Shown here piece after piece: positions 36,087-45,451 of a stretch of DNA of 64,000 bases (position 1 is its first letter; each line of letters starts with the position of its first letter). This stretch comes from Paraliobacillus zengyii. GTDB taxonomy: Bacteria; Bacillota; Bacilli; Bacillales; Amphibacillaceae. The stretch lies in assembly GCF_003268595.1 (NCBI RefSeq), contig NZ_CP029797.1:1881501-1945500 (forward strand). Reading direction: 5' to 3'. The position numbers and the translations under genes are program-made. Below the pieces are notes generated by a model. It ran no database searches, was not told where the DNA came from, and saw only the letters and a list, made by a program, of their open reading frames with translations.

Positions 36087-37331
36087 ATGTTCGATTTAAT
36101 CGAAGTTGCAAAACAAGCAAAAGAGACGTGCCTATCATTATCAAATGCAACAACAGAAGAAAAAAATACTGCATTACAGTTGATAGCAAAAGAACTTATT
36201 GAACAACAGGAGTTCATCATTACTGAAAATAAAAGAGATATTGCATCCTCACAGAAAAATGGCGTAACAGAATCAATTATCGACCGTTTACGATTAGACA
36301 AGATTCGAATTGAGGAAATGTCTCATGCATTAGAGCAATTAGTTATACTAGAAGATCCAATTGGCGTTACTTTAGAAGATTGGAAACGTCCTAATGGTCT
36401 TATGATTAAGAAAGTTTCCGTTCCGATTGGGGTGATTGGAATAATTTATGAAGCTAGACCAAATGTTACAGTTGACGCAGCAAGTCTGTGTTTGAAAACA
36501 GGTAATGCTGTCTTATTAAGAGGAAGCTCCTCAGCTATTCATTCAAATAAAGCAATTGTTTCCGTTATTCAAACTGCACTAGCAAAATCCGATCTACCCG
36601 TACATGCTGTACAATTAATCGAAGATACAAGTCGTGAGACAGCTGAAAAAATGTTTCGTTTAAATGATTATTTGGACGTTTTAATCCCAAGAGGTAGTAA
36701 AAATTTAATTGATACAGTTGTAAATAAATCTTCTGTACCAGTACTCGAAACAGGTGCTGGTAATTGTCATCTATTTATTGACGAAACTGCTAATCCGGAA
36801 ATGAGTGTGCAAATAGCAATTAATGCAAAGACACAACGCCCCTCTGTTTGTAATGCTATTGAAACTATACTTGTTCATGAGAATTGGTTTAAAGAGCATG
36901 GCGATTTATTAATTAATGCACTTCGTGATCATGATGTCGAAATACGGGCTGATGCTAAAGTAATATGGACACATTTTGAATTACCATTAGCAACTGAAGA
37001 GGATTGGGAAACAGAATTTTTAGATAAAATTGTTGCGCTAAAAACCGTATCAAGTGTAGATGAGGCGATTGCACATATAAATTGGTACAGTACGAAACAT
37101 TCAGAATCAATTATTACTGAAAATAGCAATCACGTTGTAAAATTTATGAATCAAATTGACGCTGCATGTGTTTACCATAATGCTTCGACGCGCTTTACCG
37201 ACGGTTTTGAATTTGGTTTTGGTGCTGAGATTGGAATTAGCACCCAAAAATTACATGCTCGTGGACCAATGGGATTAAAAGCATTAACATCAACAAAATA
37301 TACTTTATATGGTGATGGACAAATTAAATGA
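36087..37331 (+). CDS. proA: Gamma-glutamyl phosphate reductase
   Basis: Second enzyme of proline synthesis, reducing gamma-glutamyl phosphate to glutamate semialdehyde with NADPH. It is 414 residues of the aldehyde dehydrogenase superfamily. The catalytic cysteine lies in [16 protein letters not shown], and [19 protein letters not shown] is the family signature near residue 110. The ribosome binding site is AGGGGG. It is the last gene of the proBA unit; the final step (proC/proI) is not in this window. Confidence 0.96.
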   Translation: MFDLIEVAKQAKETCLSLSNATTEEKNTALQLIAKELIEQQEFIITENKRDIASSQKNGVTESIIDRLRLDKIRIEEMSHALEQLVILEDPIGVTLEDWKRPNGLMIKKVSVPIGVIGIIYEARPNVTVDAASLCLKTGNAVLLRGSSSAIHSNKAIVSVIQTALAKSDLPVHAVQLIEDTSRETAEKMFRLNDYLDVLIPRGSKNLIDTVVNKSSVPVLETGAGNCHLFIDETANPEMSVQIAINAKTQRPSVCNAIETILVHENWFKEHGDLLINALRDHDVEIRADAKVIWTHFELPLATEEDWETEFLDKIVALKTVSSVDEAIAHINWYSTKHSESIITENSNHVVKFMNQIDAACVYHNASTRFTDGFEFGFGAEIGISTQKLHARGPMGLKALTSTKYTLYGDGQIK

Positions 37332-37355
37332 TTTTACGTGAAAGATTGTTTGTTT

Positions 37356-37389
37356 TGCGTTACAATAGATTATGGATTTATGTAACGCA
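37356..37389 (+). repeat. Inverted repeat upstream of ppaC
   Basis: Perfect 9-bp arms TGCGTTACA and TGTAACGCA separated by 16 bp, 32 bp before the ppaC ATG. There is no T-run, so it is a poor terminator; it may be an operator or a 5' UTR hairpin. Confidence 0.45.
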
Positions 37390-37421
37390 GTATTATTTAA
37401 CAATAAAGGGAGTGTAGTAGA

Positions 37422-38348
37422 ATGTCGAAATCATTAATTTTTGGACATAAAAGTCCAGATACTGACACAATTACAGCAGCAATTGCGTATGCTTATTTAA
37501 AAAAACAACTAGGTGAAGATGTTGAAGCAGTCCGTTTAGGAGCAATTAATAACGAAACACAATTTGCGTTAGATCATTTTAAAGTAGAAGCTCCAAGACA
37601 AGTTGATACAGTGGCTAACGAAGTTGATTCTGTTATATTAGTTGATCATAATGAACGTCAACAAAGTGCAGATGACATTGAGCATGTACAAGTAAAAGAA
37701 GTGATTGATCATCACCGTATTGCAAACTTTCAGACAAGTGATCCTGTTTATTATCGTGCTGAGCCAGTTGGCTGTACTGCAACTATTTTGAATAAAATTT
37801 ATAAAGAAAAGCATGTCGAAATCCCTAAAGAAATAGCAGGATTAATGGTGTCAGCAATTATATCGGACTCTTTATTGTTTAAATCACCAACATGCACGAA
37901 TGAAGATATCGAAGCTGCACGAGAACTTGCAGACATAGCAGATATAAACCTTGATACATATGGACTAGAAATGCTTAAAGCTGGAGCAGATTTAAGTCAA
38001 AAATCAACTGCAGAGTTAATCACACTAGATGCAAAAGAATTTGAAATGGGTTCTTATAAAGTAGAAGTAGCTCAAGTAAATACAGTTGATATAACTGAGG
38101 TTTTAGTGAAACAACAAGAATTAGAAGCAGTTATTACGAATACAATAAATTCAAAAAAGCTTGATCTATTTGTGTTTGTAATTACGGACATACTTAATAA
38201 TGATTCTGTGATTCTATCACTAGGTAAAATGGCAACTAGTGTTGAGAAAGCATTTGATGTTAGATTAGAAAATAATCAAGCCTTATTAAAAGGTGTTGTT
38301 TCTCGTAAGAAACAAATAGTGCCACAATTAACAGAAACATTAGGATAA
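37422..38348 (+). CDS. ppaC: Manganese-dependent inorganic pyrophosphatase
   Basis: Family-II soluble pyrophosphatase that hydrolyses PPi, driving biosynthesis. It is 308 residues. DHH-family metal motifs are [11 protein letters not shown] (near residue 8), ILVDHNE (near 74) and VIDHHRI (near 95), and the C-terminal DHHA2 domain contains [10 protein letters not shown]. No regulatory CBS insert is present, so it is the short, constitutively active form. Monocistronic with GGGAG ribosome binding site. Confidence 0.96.
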   Translation: MSKSLIFGHKSPDTDTITAAIAYAYLKKQLGEDVEAVRLGAINNETQFALDHFKVEAPRQVDTVANEVDSVILVDHNERQQSADDIEHVQVKEVIDHHRIANFQTSDPVYYRAEPVGCTATILNKIYKEKHVEIPKEIAGLMVSAIISDSLLFKSPTCTNEDIEAARELADIADINLDTYGLEMLKAGADLSQKSTAELITLDAKEFEMGSYKVEVAQVNTVDITEVLVKQQELEAVITNTINSKKLDLFVFVITDILNNDSVILSLGKMATSVEKAFDVRLENNQALLKGVVSRKKQIVPQLTETLG

Positions 38349-38356
38349 CAAAAAGG

Positions 38357-38390
38357 AAAGGCAGCTATAGAAATGAAATAGTTGTCTTTT
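38357..38390 (+). terminator. Terminator of ppaC
   Basis: AAAGGCAGCTA pairs with TAGTTGTCTTT (two G-U pairs) across an 11-nt loop; a short T tail follows. Confidence 0.55.
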
Positions 38391-38479
38391 CTAATATAGA
38401 ATAACAAATAAAAAATTAATTAGTTTTTACCTGGTGCAACAAACAAGCATTCAGGGGAAAGTTTAAACTTGATTTGTCA

Positions 38480-38519
38480 TTTTTTCTGACATATCAAACC
38501 TAAAATTTTTCAGAAAGGA
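38480..38519 (+). promoter_or_regulatory. Two candidate CodY boxes upstream of ilvA
   Basis: ATTTTTCAGAAAGGA at 38505-38519 matches the CodY consensus AATTTTCWGAAAATT at 11 of 15 with a perfect TTTTCAGAAA core, and overlaps the ribosome binding site. A weaker match (10 of 15) is at 38480-38494. ilvA is a known CodY target in B. subtilis; the sites here are inferred. Confidence 0.45.
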
Positions 38520-38530
38520 TCCTATTAATT

Positions 38531-39790
38531 ATGAGTACTGAAGTTAATGCAATTCAAATTAAAGATATTCTCATTGCACAGAAAATGTTAAAGGACGTTG
38601 TTCGAAATACGCCATTACAAAAGGATGCGATCCTTTCCGAAAAGTACGAATGTAATGTCTATTTAAAACGGGAAGATTTACAAGAGGTGCGATCTTTTAA
38701 AATTAGAGGCGCCTATAATTTAATGAAAAGTTTGAATGAAGATGAGTTAAAGAATGGTGTTGTTTGTGCAAGCGCGGGTAATCATGCGCAAGGTGTAGCC
38801 TATTCATGTAAGGCACTAGGTGTAAAAGGTAAAATATTTATGCCTACTACAACTCCGAGACAAAAAGTTAAACGTGTCGCTTTTTTTGGTAACTCTTATG
38901 TTGAAACTGTCCTAGTTGGCGATACTTTTGACGATGCATATAAGGAAGCAAAAGCTTATTGTGATGAACATAACATGTCATTTATCCATCCTTTTGATGA
39001 TTATCGGACAATTGCAGGACAGGGCACACTAGGATTAGAAATACTCGATAATATGCAAGAACCAATTTCGCATATGTTTATGTCAGTTGGTGGCGGTGGG
39101 TTAATCTCTGGTGTAGGTTCTTATGTGAAGAGTATTAGTCCTAATACGAAGATTATTGGTGTTGAACCAGCAGGTGCGCCATCGATGCAAACATCGCTAA
39201 AGCATAATAAGGTGGTACGTTTAGACAAAGTTGATAAATTTGTTGATGGTGCTAGCGTACAACAAGTTGGTAATCTGACATTCGAAATAGCAAAAGAAGT
39301 AATCGATGATATTTCAATTGTACCAGAGGGTAAAGTATGTACGACACTGTTAAATCTGTATAATGATAATGCTATTGTTGCAGAGCCTGCTGGTGCTATG
39401 CCAGTAGCAGCTTTGGATGAATATAAAGATGAGATCAAAGGGAAGAATGTTGTTTGTATTATAAGTGGTGGAAATAATGACATAGACAGGATGCAAGATA
39501 TTAAAGAAAGATCCTTGATTTATGAAGGCTATAAACATTACTTTATCGTTAATTTCCCGCAACGTGCAGGTGCTTTAAGAGAATTTTTAAGTGAAGTTCT
39601 TGGTGAAACAGATGACATTACACGTTTTGAATATACCAAAAAAAATAACCGTGATAAAGGTCCTGTTTTAGTAGGAGTAGAATTAAAGGATCGGCTCGAT
39701 TATTATCCATTAATAGAACGAATGGAACAGAATGGATTTACTTATATTGAAATTAATAAAGATCAAGACTTATTTCACTTATTAATTTGA
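38531..39790 (+). CDS. ilvA: Threonine dehydratase (biosynthetic)
   Basis: PLP enzyme making 2-oxobutanoate from threonine for isoleucine synthesis, 419 residues. The PLP lysine is K57 in EVRSFKIRGAY; ASAGNHAQGVAYS and the SVGGGGLISG phosphate loop follow. The C-terminal regulatory domain (from about residue 330, YFIVNFPQRAGALREFL) is a single ACT-like module, as in Bacillales, and gives isoleucine feedback sensitivity in homologues. ATG follows AGAAAGGA. It is not linked to other ilv genes here. Confidence 0.94.
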   Translation: MSTEVNAIQIKDILIAQKMLKDVVRNTPLQKDAILSEKYECNVYLKREDLQEVRSFKIRGAYNLMKSLNEDELKNGVVCASAGNHAQGVAYSCKALGVKGKIFMPTTTPRQKVKRVAFFGNSYVETVLVGDTFDDAYKEAKAYCDEHNMSFIHPFDDYRTIAGQGTLGLEILDNMQEPISHMFMSVGGGGLISGVGSYVKSISPNTKIIGVEPAGAPSMQTSLKHNKVVRLDKVDKFVDGASVQQVGNLTFEIAKEVIDDISIVPEGKVCTTLLNLYNDNAIVAEPAGAMPVAALDEYKDEIKGKNVVCIISGGNNDIDRMQDIKERSLIYEGYKHYFIVNFPQRAGALREFLSEVLGETDDITRFEYTKKNNRDKGPVLVGVELKDRLDYYPLIERMEQNGFTYIEINKDQDLFHLLI

Positions 39791-39803
39791 GTTTAAAACA
39801 TTT

Positions 39804-39830
39804 AAAACAGGCAGGTAGCTGCTTGTTTTC
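39804..39830 (+). terminator. Terminator of ilvA
   Basis: AAAACAGGCAG / CTGCTTGTTTT hairpin (one G-U) with a 4-nt loop and a T-rich tail. Confidence 0.65.
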
Positions 39831-39966
39831 TTGTTCTTAGCGATATAATTTATACTATCTAACATAAATAATAAATAACCATGTGAGGATAACTAACAAA
39901 ACACTAGTAATCACGCATCACTTTTATTAACATAGGAGTAATATATTAATAAAAGGAGAGGGTACA

Positions 39967-41025
39967 ATGATTACAGAAGAAACGATGCGTGTTATAAAAA
40001 GGTTGCCTAAAGTTGACTTGCATGTTCATTTAGATGGTAGTGTAAACCCACAGACTGTACTCGAATTAGCAAAAAAACAGCAAGTAAGATTACCTAAAAC
40101 AACACTTACTGAATTAAAGCCCTATCTTGAAGTAAATGACGCTTGTTCGGATTTGTCTGAATATTTGAATAAATTTAATCTAGTTGCAAAGGTTCTTCAT
40201 ACCAAAGAAGCGTTGGAACGTGTTGCATATGAATTAGTCGCTCGTGCTAAAGAACAAAATTACAAGTATATTGAAGTACGGTTTGGACCTCAATTGCATC
40301 GTGCTAACGGATTAAGTGTTTCGGAAGTCATTGAGTCTGTTATTAAAGGATTAACAAAAGGTGAGCTAACGTATCGTGTAAAAGCCAGAGCAATAGCATG
40401 TTGCATGCGTCACCAACCTACAGATATGAATAAAGAGGTTATAAAGTCTGCTGGAACCTTTTTAGGAAAAGGTCTTGTTGGTGTCGATCTAGCTGGTGAT
40501 GAGTCTGCATACCCAACTTATTTGTTTAGAGAAGTATTTGAGTTAGCTAATCACTATGAATTACCTGTAACGATTCATGCTGGTGAAGCATCTGGTTCTG
40601 AAAATATAAAAGAAGCTATTTTAAATCTAGGTGCCAGTCGTATTGGCCATGGTGTTCGACTAAAAGATGACGAAAAATTATTTAACAAAATTGTTAAACA
40701 ACAAATACCTTTAGAAATGTGTCCAATCAGTAATATACAGACGAAAGCTGCTGATAGTTGGGAAACGTATCCGATTAGGGATTATTTTGATCGAGGTGTA
40801 AAAGTTACGGTGCATACTGATAATATAACAGTATCTAATACGACGTTATCAAAAGAATTCGCTATTTTAATGGAACATTTTAACTTTTCAATAATAGAAC
40901 TAAATCAATTAACAATGAATGCAATTGATGCTTCCTTTCTTGACTTTGACGAAAAGATGGATCTTAAAAATAGCTGTATACAAGAATATAAACGAATAGA
41001 TGAAATGCTGCAATTAGTTGTTTAA
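39967..41025 (+). CDS. add: Adenosine deaminase
   Basis: Zinc hydrolase converting adenosine to inosine, 352 residues. Zinc ligands are VDLHVHLDGS (near residue 18), TIHAGEASGS (near 200) and the Asp of VHTDNITVSNT (near 280); SRIGHGVRL supplies the catalytic His. The position next to the zinc Asp is Asn (HTDN) where mammalian enzymes have Asp (TDDP); several Firmicute adenosine deaminases share the TDN form, so activity is still expected. The ribosome binding site is AAAGGAG. Monocistronic, probably purine salvage. Confidence 0.9.
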   Translation: MITEETMRVIKRLPKVDLHVHLDGSVNPQTVLELAKKQQVRLPKTTLTELKPYLEVNDACSDLSEYLNKFNLVAKVLHTKEALERVAYELVARAKEQNYKYIEVRFGPQLHRANGLSVSEVIESVIKGLTKGELTYRVKARAIACCMRHQPTDMNKEVIKSAGTFLGKGLVGVDLAGDESAYPTYLFREVFELANHYELPVTIHAGEASGSENIKEAILNLGASRIGHGVRLKDDEKLFNKIVKQQIPLEMCPISNIQTKAADSWETYPIRDYFDRGVKVTVHTDNITVSNTTLSKEFAILMEHFNFSIIELNQLTMNAIDASFLDFDEKMDLKNSCIQEYKRIDEMLQLVV

Positions 41026-41050
41026 ATGTACAGTATCCCTAATTCAATTA

Positions 41051-41124
41051 GTAAACCTTATTTTATTAAGGTTACTAGTTGTTTTTTTTGCTCTTTTTTA
41101 TGTAACCTTAATAAAATAAAGTTA
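41051..41124. repeat. Nested inverted repeats after add (possible terminator)
   Basis: 41051-41075 forms a hairpin (GTAAACCTTA pairs with TAAGGTTAC) followed by TTTTTTTT, a likely terminator of add. 41102-41124 is a near-exact inverted copy of that segment (GTAACCTTAATAAAATAA), so the two can also pair with each other over a 26-nt loop. Confidence 0.6.
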
Positions 41125-41193
41125 CGGTTCATTTTATATCTACTTTATAGAGCTTATTATTATGAAATGAGTCTGCTGTTGTGAATTCAATTA

Positions 41194-41223
41194 TTGGCTA
41201 AAATATGTTTGGATTGATATAAT
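41194..41223 (+). promoter_or_regulatory. Promoter of cysK
   Basis: TTGGCT (41194-41199), an 18-bp spacer and a perfect TATAAT (41218-41223), 68 bp before the cysK start. No CymR or S-box site recognised. Confidence 0.6.
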
Positions 41224-41290
41224 AACGCAGTAAATAGGTCAGATTAATAATACATTTAAATGAAGATTTTTTTGAAAGGGGTTAAATGAA

Positions 41291-42211
41291 ATGCGTGTTG
41301 TAAATAATATGACGGAATTAATTGGAGATACACCAATTGTTAAATTAAATCGAGTGGTACCTGATGGAGCAGCGGACGTTTATGTAAAACTTGAAATGTT
41401 CAATCCTTCTAAAAGCGTTAAAGATCGTGCAGCGTATAATATGATTAAAGTCGCAGAACAAGAAGGAAAGATACAATCTGGAGCAACAATTATCGAACCG
41501 ACAAGTGGCAACACTGGAATTGGATTAGCGATGACAGCTGCAGCTAAAGGCTATAAAGCTATTCTAGTAATGCCAGACAATATGACCAAAGAACGCATTA
41601 ACATTTTAAAAGCGTATGGCGCAAAAGTTGTGTTAACACCTAGTGATGAGAAAATGCCTGGTGCTATTAAAAAGGCAAAAGCATTACACGAGAAAACACC
41701 AAACAGTTTTATGCCACAACAGTTTGAAAATACTGCGAATCCAGACATTCATCGGACAACAACTGCCCCAGAGATCTATCGGCAAATGAGTGGGAATTTA
41801 GATGCCTTCGTTGCAACAGCTGGTACTGGTGGAACAATTACTGGTACTGGTGAAGGCCTAAAGGCGCTACTTCCGAATATACATATTACTGTTGTTGAAC
41901 CTAAAGGATCGCCTGTTTTATCTGGTGGGAAACCCGGTAAGCATAAACTTGTTGGGACTAGTCCAGGATTTATTCCTGACATATTGAACACAACGATTTA
42001 CGATGAAATTATGGCAATAGAAGATGAAGACGCTATTTCCATGTTTAAACAAATGGGCACAAGGGAAGGTATATTTATAGGCCCATCAGGTGCAGCTGCA
42101 GTTTATGCTGCAATTGATGTTGCAAAACGTCTCGGAAAAGGTAAAAAAGTAGTCTGTATTGCACCAGATACAGGAGAACGTTATTTAAGCATGAATTTAT
42201 TTGAACAATAA
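41291..42211 (+). CDS. cysK: Cysteine synthase (O-acetylserine sulfhydrylase)
   Basis: Makes cysteine from O-acetylserine and sulfide, 306 residues. The PLP lysine is K44 in NPSKSVKDRAA; EPTSGNTGIGLAM binds the substrate carboxylate and GTGGTITGTGEGLK the PLP phosphate. The C-terminal IFIGPSGAAAVYAA and IAPDTGERYLS are typical of CysK rather than cystathionine beta-synthase. It shares its transcript with the NAD(P)-binding protein 15 bp downstream. Confidence 0.92.
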   Translation: MRVVNNMTELIGDTPIVKLNRVVPDGAADVYVKLEMFNPSKSVKDRAAYNMIKVAEQEGKIQSGATIIEPTSGNTGIGLAMTAAAKGYKAILVMPDNMTKERINILKAYGAKVVLTPSDEKMPGAIKKAKALHEKTPNSFMPQQFENTANPDIHRTTTAPEIYRQMSGNLDAFVATAGTGGTITGTGEGLKALLPNIHITVVEPKGSPVLSGGKPGKHKLVGTSPGFIPDILNTTIYDEIMAIEDEDAISMFKQMGTREGIFIGPSGAAAVYAAIDVAKRLGKGKKVVCIAPDTGERYLSMNLFEQ

Positions 42212-42226
42212 GAAAGGATGAGTTAA

Positions 42227-42880
42227 ATGAAAGTAGCAGTTATAGGAGCAAACGGACAAATAGGACAACATACCATAAAAAAACTACAAGAAGATAAAAA
42301 TCATGAAGCAATTGCTATTGTTCGCAAAAAAGAACAACAAGAAAGTTTTGAAAACCAAGGTGTAACGAGCAAATTAGCGAACCTTGAAGATAGTGTTGAT
42401 TCAATAGTTGAAGCAATTAAAGGCGCTGATGCAGTAGTTTTTACAGCAGGTTCTGGAGCAAAAACTGGTCCTGACAAAACGTTAACAATTGATCTTGATG
42501 GTGCAATTAAAACTGTAGAAGCAGCAGAAAAAGCTGGAATCAAAAAATATATAATGATTAGTGCATTTCAAGCAAATAATCGTGAAATGTTTAATGCAGC
42601 AGAAGGAATGAAACCTTATTATGTTGCGAAACATTATGCAGATGAATTCTTGAAGTTAAGTAAATTAGATTATACGATTATTAGACCAGGTGGCCTGTTA
42701 AACGATGCAGGTACAGGTAAAGTAAAAGTAGGCGATAATAATATAGAAGCTGGATCTATACCACGAGAAGACGTAGCAACTACAATTATTACTGCATTAG
42801 ATAAAACGAATTTAAAAAATAAATCCTTTGATCTCGTTAGCGGTGATCAATTAATAACTGATGCATTAACTAAAATTTAA
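42227..42880 (+). CDS. Atypical SDR-family NAD(P)-binding protein (YhfK-like)
   Basis: 217 residues with an N-terminal Rossmann fold: VAVIGANGQIGQHTIKKL is the dinucleotide-binding loop. ADAVVFTAGSGAKTG, KKYIMISAFQA and TIIRPGGLLND follow in the order of the NmrA/YhfK group. The classical Tyr-x-x-x-Lys occurs as YYVAKHYAD, so catalysis is possible, but no substrate is known. It is 15 bp behind cysK and ends at a shared terminator. Confidence 0.82.
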   Translation: MKVAVIGANGQIGQHTIKKLQEDKNHEAIAIVRKKEQQESFENQGVTSKLANLEDSVDSIVEAIKGADAVVFTAGSGAKTGPDKTLTIDLDGAIKTVEAAEKAGIKKYIMISAFQANNREMFNAAEGMKPYYVAKHYADEFLKLSKLDYTIIRPGGLLNDAGTGKVKVGDNNIEAGSIPREDVATTIITALDKTNLKNKSFDLVSGDQLITDALTKI

Positions 42881-42921
42881 GTCTTTGCAACTAGCGAATT
42901 GAATAGAATGGTTTATGGTTA

Positions 42922-42963
42922 ACAGAACAACTCGGTATCAAAGTGACCGAGTTGTTCTGTTTT
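42922..42963. terminator. Bidirectional terminator
   Basis: 15-bp stem ACAGAACAACTCGGT / ACCGAGTTGTTCTGT with a 9-nt loop and T run on the plus strand. It serves the convergent SDR gene and yaiI-like gene. Confidence 0.85.
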
Positions 42964-43399
42964 ATGTAAGAAGTTCTTTAAATATACGGTGAAATTTAGC
43001 TCTGTCTTCATTACTAAATGCTTTAGGTCCTTTTGTTCGGTATCCACTTTTTCGAGCTTGTGCACTTTGATAGCGTGTTTCTAATAAAAAGTCTATATTC
43101 TCTAAAGAATAAAGGAAACCCTTATGATGAATAACAGTAGCATGTTTTTCTAAGGCTAGTGATGCTAGTCCATAGTCTTGGGTAATCAAAATATCTTTTG
43201 AAGCAAGCATCGACATAATACGATAATCAGCTGCTTCTTTATCTGAATCAACATATACAGAAGTCACACCAATTGGGTCATCTTGAGTTGAGAAATGTGC
43301 ATAGCTTTTGACTAAAAAAACTTCAATAGTATGTTTTTTTGCCTCTTTTATAATGATATCTTTAACAGGGCAAGCATCCGCATCTACATAAATTTTCAT
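42962..43399 (-). CDS. yqxD: YaiI/YqxD family (UPF0178) protein
   Basis: 145 residues, close to the family length of about 150. The start [17 protein letters not shown] and the central [10 protein letters not shown] plus [14 protein letters not shown] carry the conserved acidic residues of a PIN/NYN-like nuclease fold; [16 protein letters not shown] near the C-terminus is the family hallmark. The biochemical role is unknown. In many Bacillales it is next to dnaG/rpoD; here it is alone. The ribosome binding site is AAAAAGG. Confidence 0.88.
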   Translation of the reverse strand: MKIYVDADACPVKDIIIKEAKKHTIEVFLVKSYAHFSTQDDPIGVTSVYVDSDKEAADYRIMSMLASKDILITQDYGLASLALEKHATVIHHKGFLYSLENIDFLLETRYQSAQARKSGYRTKGPKAFSNEDRAKFHRIFKELLT

Positions 43400-43501
43400 T
43401 AATTATCACCTTTTTCTAATTGTTTGTTTAAATCTATTTTACCAAAGATCATCATCGGTTATAATATGAAGGAGTAATTTATTTAAGGAAGAGGGCAAAG
43501 A

Positions 43502-44368
43502 ATGGGATTATTAAAAGCAGGAGAAGTTTTAGAATTAGAAGTTGTTCGTAAAATTGAAACAGGTTACGTACTAACTGATGGATCAGAAGAAGTATTATTA
43601 CATGCAAATGAAGTTGAACATACACTAGAAGTGGCAGATAAACTTGAGGTGTTTTTATATCACGATAAGAAGGACAATTTGATCGGTACAACTTCAATTC
43701 CTTCAGTTCGTCCAGATGTATTTGATTGGGCAGAAGTAACCGAAGTGGTTCCTAATTTAGGTGTGTTTGTTGATATTGGTACCACGAAACATACACTAGT
43801 CTCAAAAGATGATTTGCCACTTTTTCAATCAGTTTGGCCAAAAGTAGGCGATGAATTATATGTTACATTATCAAATGATAAAAAAGGAAGATTGTTAGCC
43901 AATCCAGTTTCTGAATCTGATTTTGGTGACAATTGGGACCGCGCTCCAGAAGATTTGCGAAATAAAACGATATATGGCAGAGTATTTCGTACAGATAAAG
44001 AGGGAGCGGTTATCATAACGGAAGAGAGTTATCGTGGTTTTATACATCATACGGAGCGGAAAGTTGAACCACGTTTAGGTGAATGGGTGAAGGGACGTGT
44101 GATCGCTGTAAAGGAAGATGGAACATTAAATGTGTCACTACTCCCTAAAAGAAAAGAAGCAAGAATTACAGATGCTCAGATGATACTTAACCTTTTAAAA
44201 GAAAATGGTGGTGAATTACCATTTACCGATAAAAGTGATCCTGAAGCAATTAAACAGAAATTTGATATTAGTAAAGCCGCATTTAAACGAGCCGTAGGAA
44301 AACTAATGAAAGAAGCAAAAATTTTACAAGATGATAGTAAAATTAGTATCAGGAAGACAGAAGAATAA
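43502..44368 (+). CDS. cvfB: S1 RNA-binding protein CvfB (YitL)
   Basis: RNA-binding protein with tandem S1-type domains and a C-terminal winged helix, 288 residues. S1-like beta-barrels are seen around GYVLTDGSEEVLLHANEV, VVPNLGVFVDIGTTKHTLV and GAVIITEESYRGFIHHTE; only short parts are quoted, such as VFVDIG and YRGFIHH. The C-terminal FDISKAAFKRAVGKLMKE is the conserved winged-helix end. CvfB affects virulence gene expression in Staphylococcus aureus; in Bacillus the function is not settled. Monocistronic. Confidence 0.9.
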   Translation: MGLLKAGEVLELEVVRKIETGYVLTDGSEEVLLHANEVEHTLEVADKLEVFLYHDKKDNLIGTTSIPSVRPDVFDWAEVTEVVPNLGVFVDIGTTKHTLVSKDDLPLFQSVWPKVGDELYVTLSNDKKGRLLANPVSESDFGDNWDRAPEDLRNKTIYGRVFRTDKEGAVIITEESYRGFIHHTERKVEPRLGEWVKGRVIAVKEDGTLNVSLLPKRKEARITDAQMILNLLKENGGELPFTDKSDPEAIKQKFDISKAAFKRAVGKLMKEAKILQDDSKISIRKTEE

Positions 44369-44371
44369 GCT

Positions 44372-44407
44372 AAAACGCCAAATCTGCTTTAACGGATTTG
44401 GCGTTTC
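44372..44407. terminator. Bidirectional terminator between cvfB and dapA
   Basis: 12-bp stem AAACGCCAAATC / GATTTGGCGTTT with a 10-nt loop. Confidence 0.8.
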
Positions 44408-44412
44408 TAATG

Positions 44413-45300
44413 TTAACCAACATGTGCTTTTTTCATAAAGTAAAGAGCATGTTCCAAACGTTGTCTTTCTTCTTGATTTAAAGGAATCAACGGTAAACGA
44501 ACAGAACCAACGTTAACACCGATCATGGCAAGACCTTCTTTTACTGCCGTCGGATTTGGTGCCATAAAAAGTGTTTTCATAATTGGCAAAATGTTTTGAT
44601 GGATTAAAGCTGCTTGTTGAGCTTCACCATTTATGTGATGCTCAATCATAGCTTTCATTTCATTTCCGATTATATGAGAGGAAACAGATACAATACCATA
44701 TCCACCAATTGCTAGAACAGGTAAGGTTAAACCATCGTCTCCACTATACAATACAAATGAATCAGGTGTTTCTCTAATTATTGTTGTCATAGCTTCTAAA
44801 TCACCACTAGCTTCTTTTATAGAAGTTATATTTTCAATTTCAGCTAGACGGATAACCGTTTCTGTCGTTAGACCAACAACACTACGACCAGGTATATTGT
44901 ATAGCATCACAGGTAAGTTAGTAGCATTTGCTATTGCAAGAAAATGTTGATACATTCCTTCCTGGGATGGTTTGTTGTAATACGGTGTTACAAGCATGAC
45001 ACCATCTACACCAATTGTTTCTGCTTGTTTCGTTAGAGCAATAGATTCTCGAGTGTTATTTGATCCAGTACCCGCTATAACTGGAACTCTTTTATTAACA
45101 TGTTTAACAACGAACTGTATAAAAGAAAGTTTCTCTTCTTTTGATAAGGTTGGAGATTCTCCTGTTGTTCCTGTAATAACTAAACCATCTGTTCCATTTG
45201 AAAGTAGATGATAAATTAATTTTTCTGTTTTTACATAATCAATATTTCCGTTCTGATCAAACGGTGTTACTAAAGCTGTTAATAGTCGACCAAATTGCAT
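44413..45300 (-). CDS. dapA: 4-hydroxy-tetrahydrodipicolinate synthase
   Basis: First committed enzyme of the lysine/diaminopimelate branch, condensing pyruvate with aspartate semialdehyde. It is 295 residues from ATG 45300, matching the MQFGRLLTALVTPFD start of homologues and placed after GAGGTGGGG; a GTG 9 bp upstream is inside that ribosome binding site. The Schiff-base lysine is K162 in SIKEASGD; TGTTGESPTLS and YYNKPSQEG are signatures, with Tyr134. It stands alone instead of in the asd-dapG-dapA order of B. subtilis, and a lysine riboswitch controls it directly. Confidence 0.95.
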   Translation of the reverse strand: MQFGRLLTALVTPFDQNGNIDYVKTEKLIYHLLSNGTDGLVITGTTGESPTLSKEEKLSFIQFVVKHVNKRVPVIAGTGSNNTRESIALTKQAETIGVDGVMLVTPYYNKPSQEGMYQHFLAIANATNLPVMLYNIPGRSVVGLTTETVIRLAEIENITSIKEASGDLEAMTTIIRETPDSFVLYSGDDGLTLPVLAIGGYGIVSVSSHIIGNEMKAMIEHHINGEAQQAALIHQNILPIMKTLFMAPNPTAVKEGLAMIGVNVGSVRLPLIPLNQEERQRLEHALYFMKKAHVG

Positions 45301-45362
45301 GGTCCCCACCTCTATTCATAAAATTTTGTTTCGGGTTAACCTTTTGTTCACAAGGATGAATA

Positions 45363-45382
45363 GAGGGTATCTCATCATAATG
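45363..45382 (-). promoter_or_regulatory. Segment complementary to the lysine riboswitch 3' side
   Basis: Located between the leader terminator and dapA. On the transcript its arms CATTATGAT, GAGATA and CCCTC can pair with ATCATAATG, TATCTC and GAGGG in 45441-45465 (20 bp, with bulges of 4 and 1 nt). The terminator lies in the loop. Function is inferred only. Confidence 0.45.
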
Positions 45383-45384
45383 TA

Positions 45385-45427
45385 AATAAAAAAAAAAAAA
45401 AACAGCAACGAAGGGCCTCGTTGCTGC
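45385..45427 (-). terminator. Regulated terminator of the dapA leader
   Basis: On the minus strand CAGCAACGA pairs with TCGTTGCTG around a GGCC-containing loop, followed by about 16 T, an unusually long T-run. It is the expression platform of the lysine riboswitch. Confidence 0.85.
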
Positions 45428-45451
45428 ATCATGATTTATTCATTATGATGC

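Noticed and set aside
40780..40860. Apparent loss of a catalytic Asp in adenosine deaminase (HTDN for TDDP)
   Set aside because: The TDN form is common in Firmicute adenosine deaminases and the zinc Asp is kept; not a broken gene.
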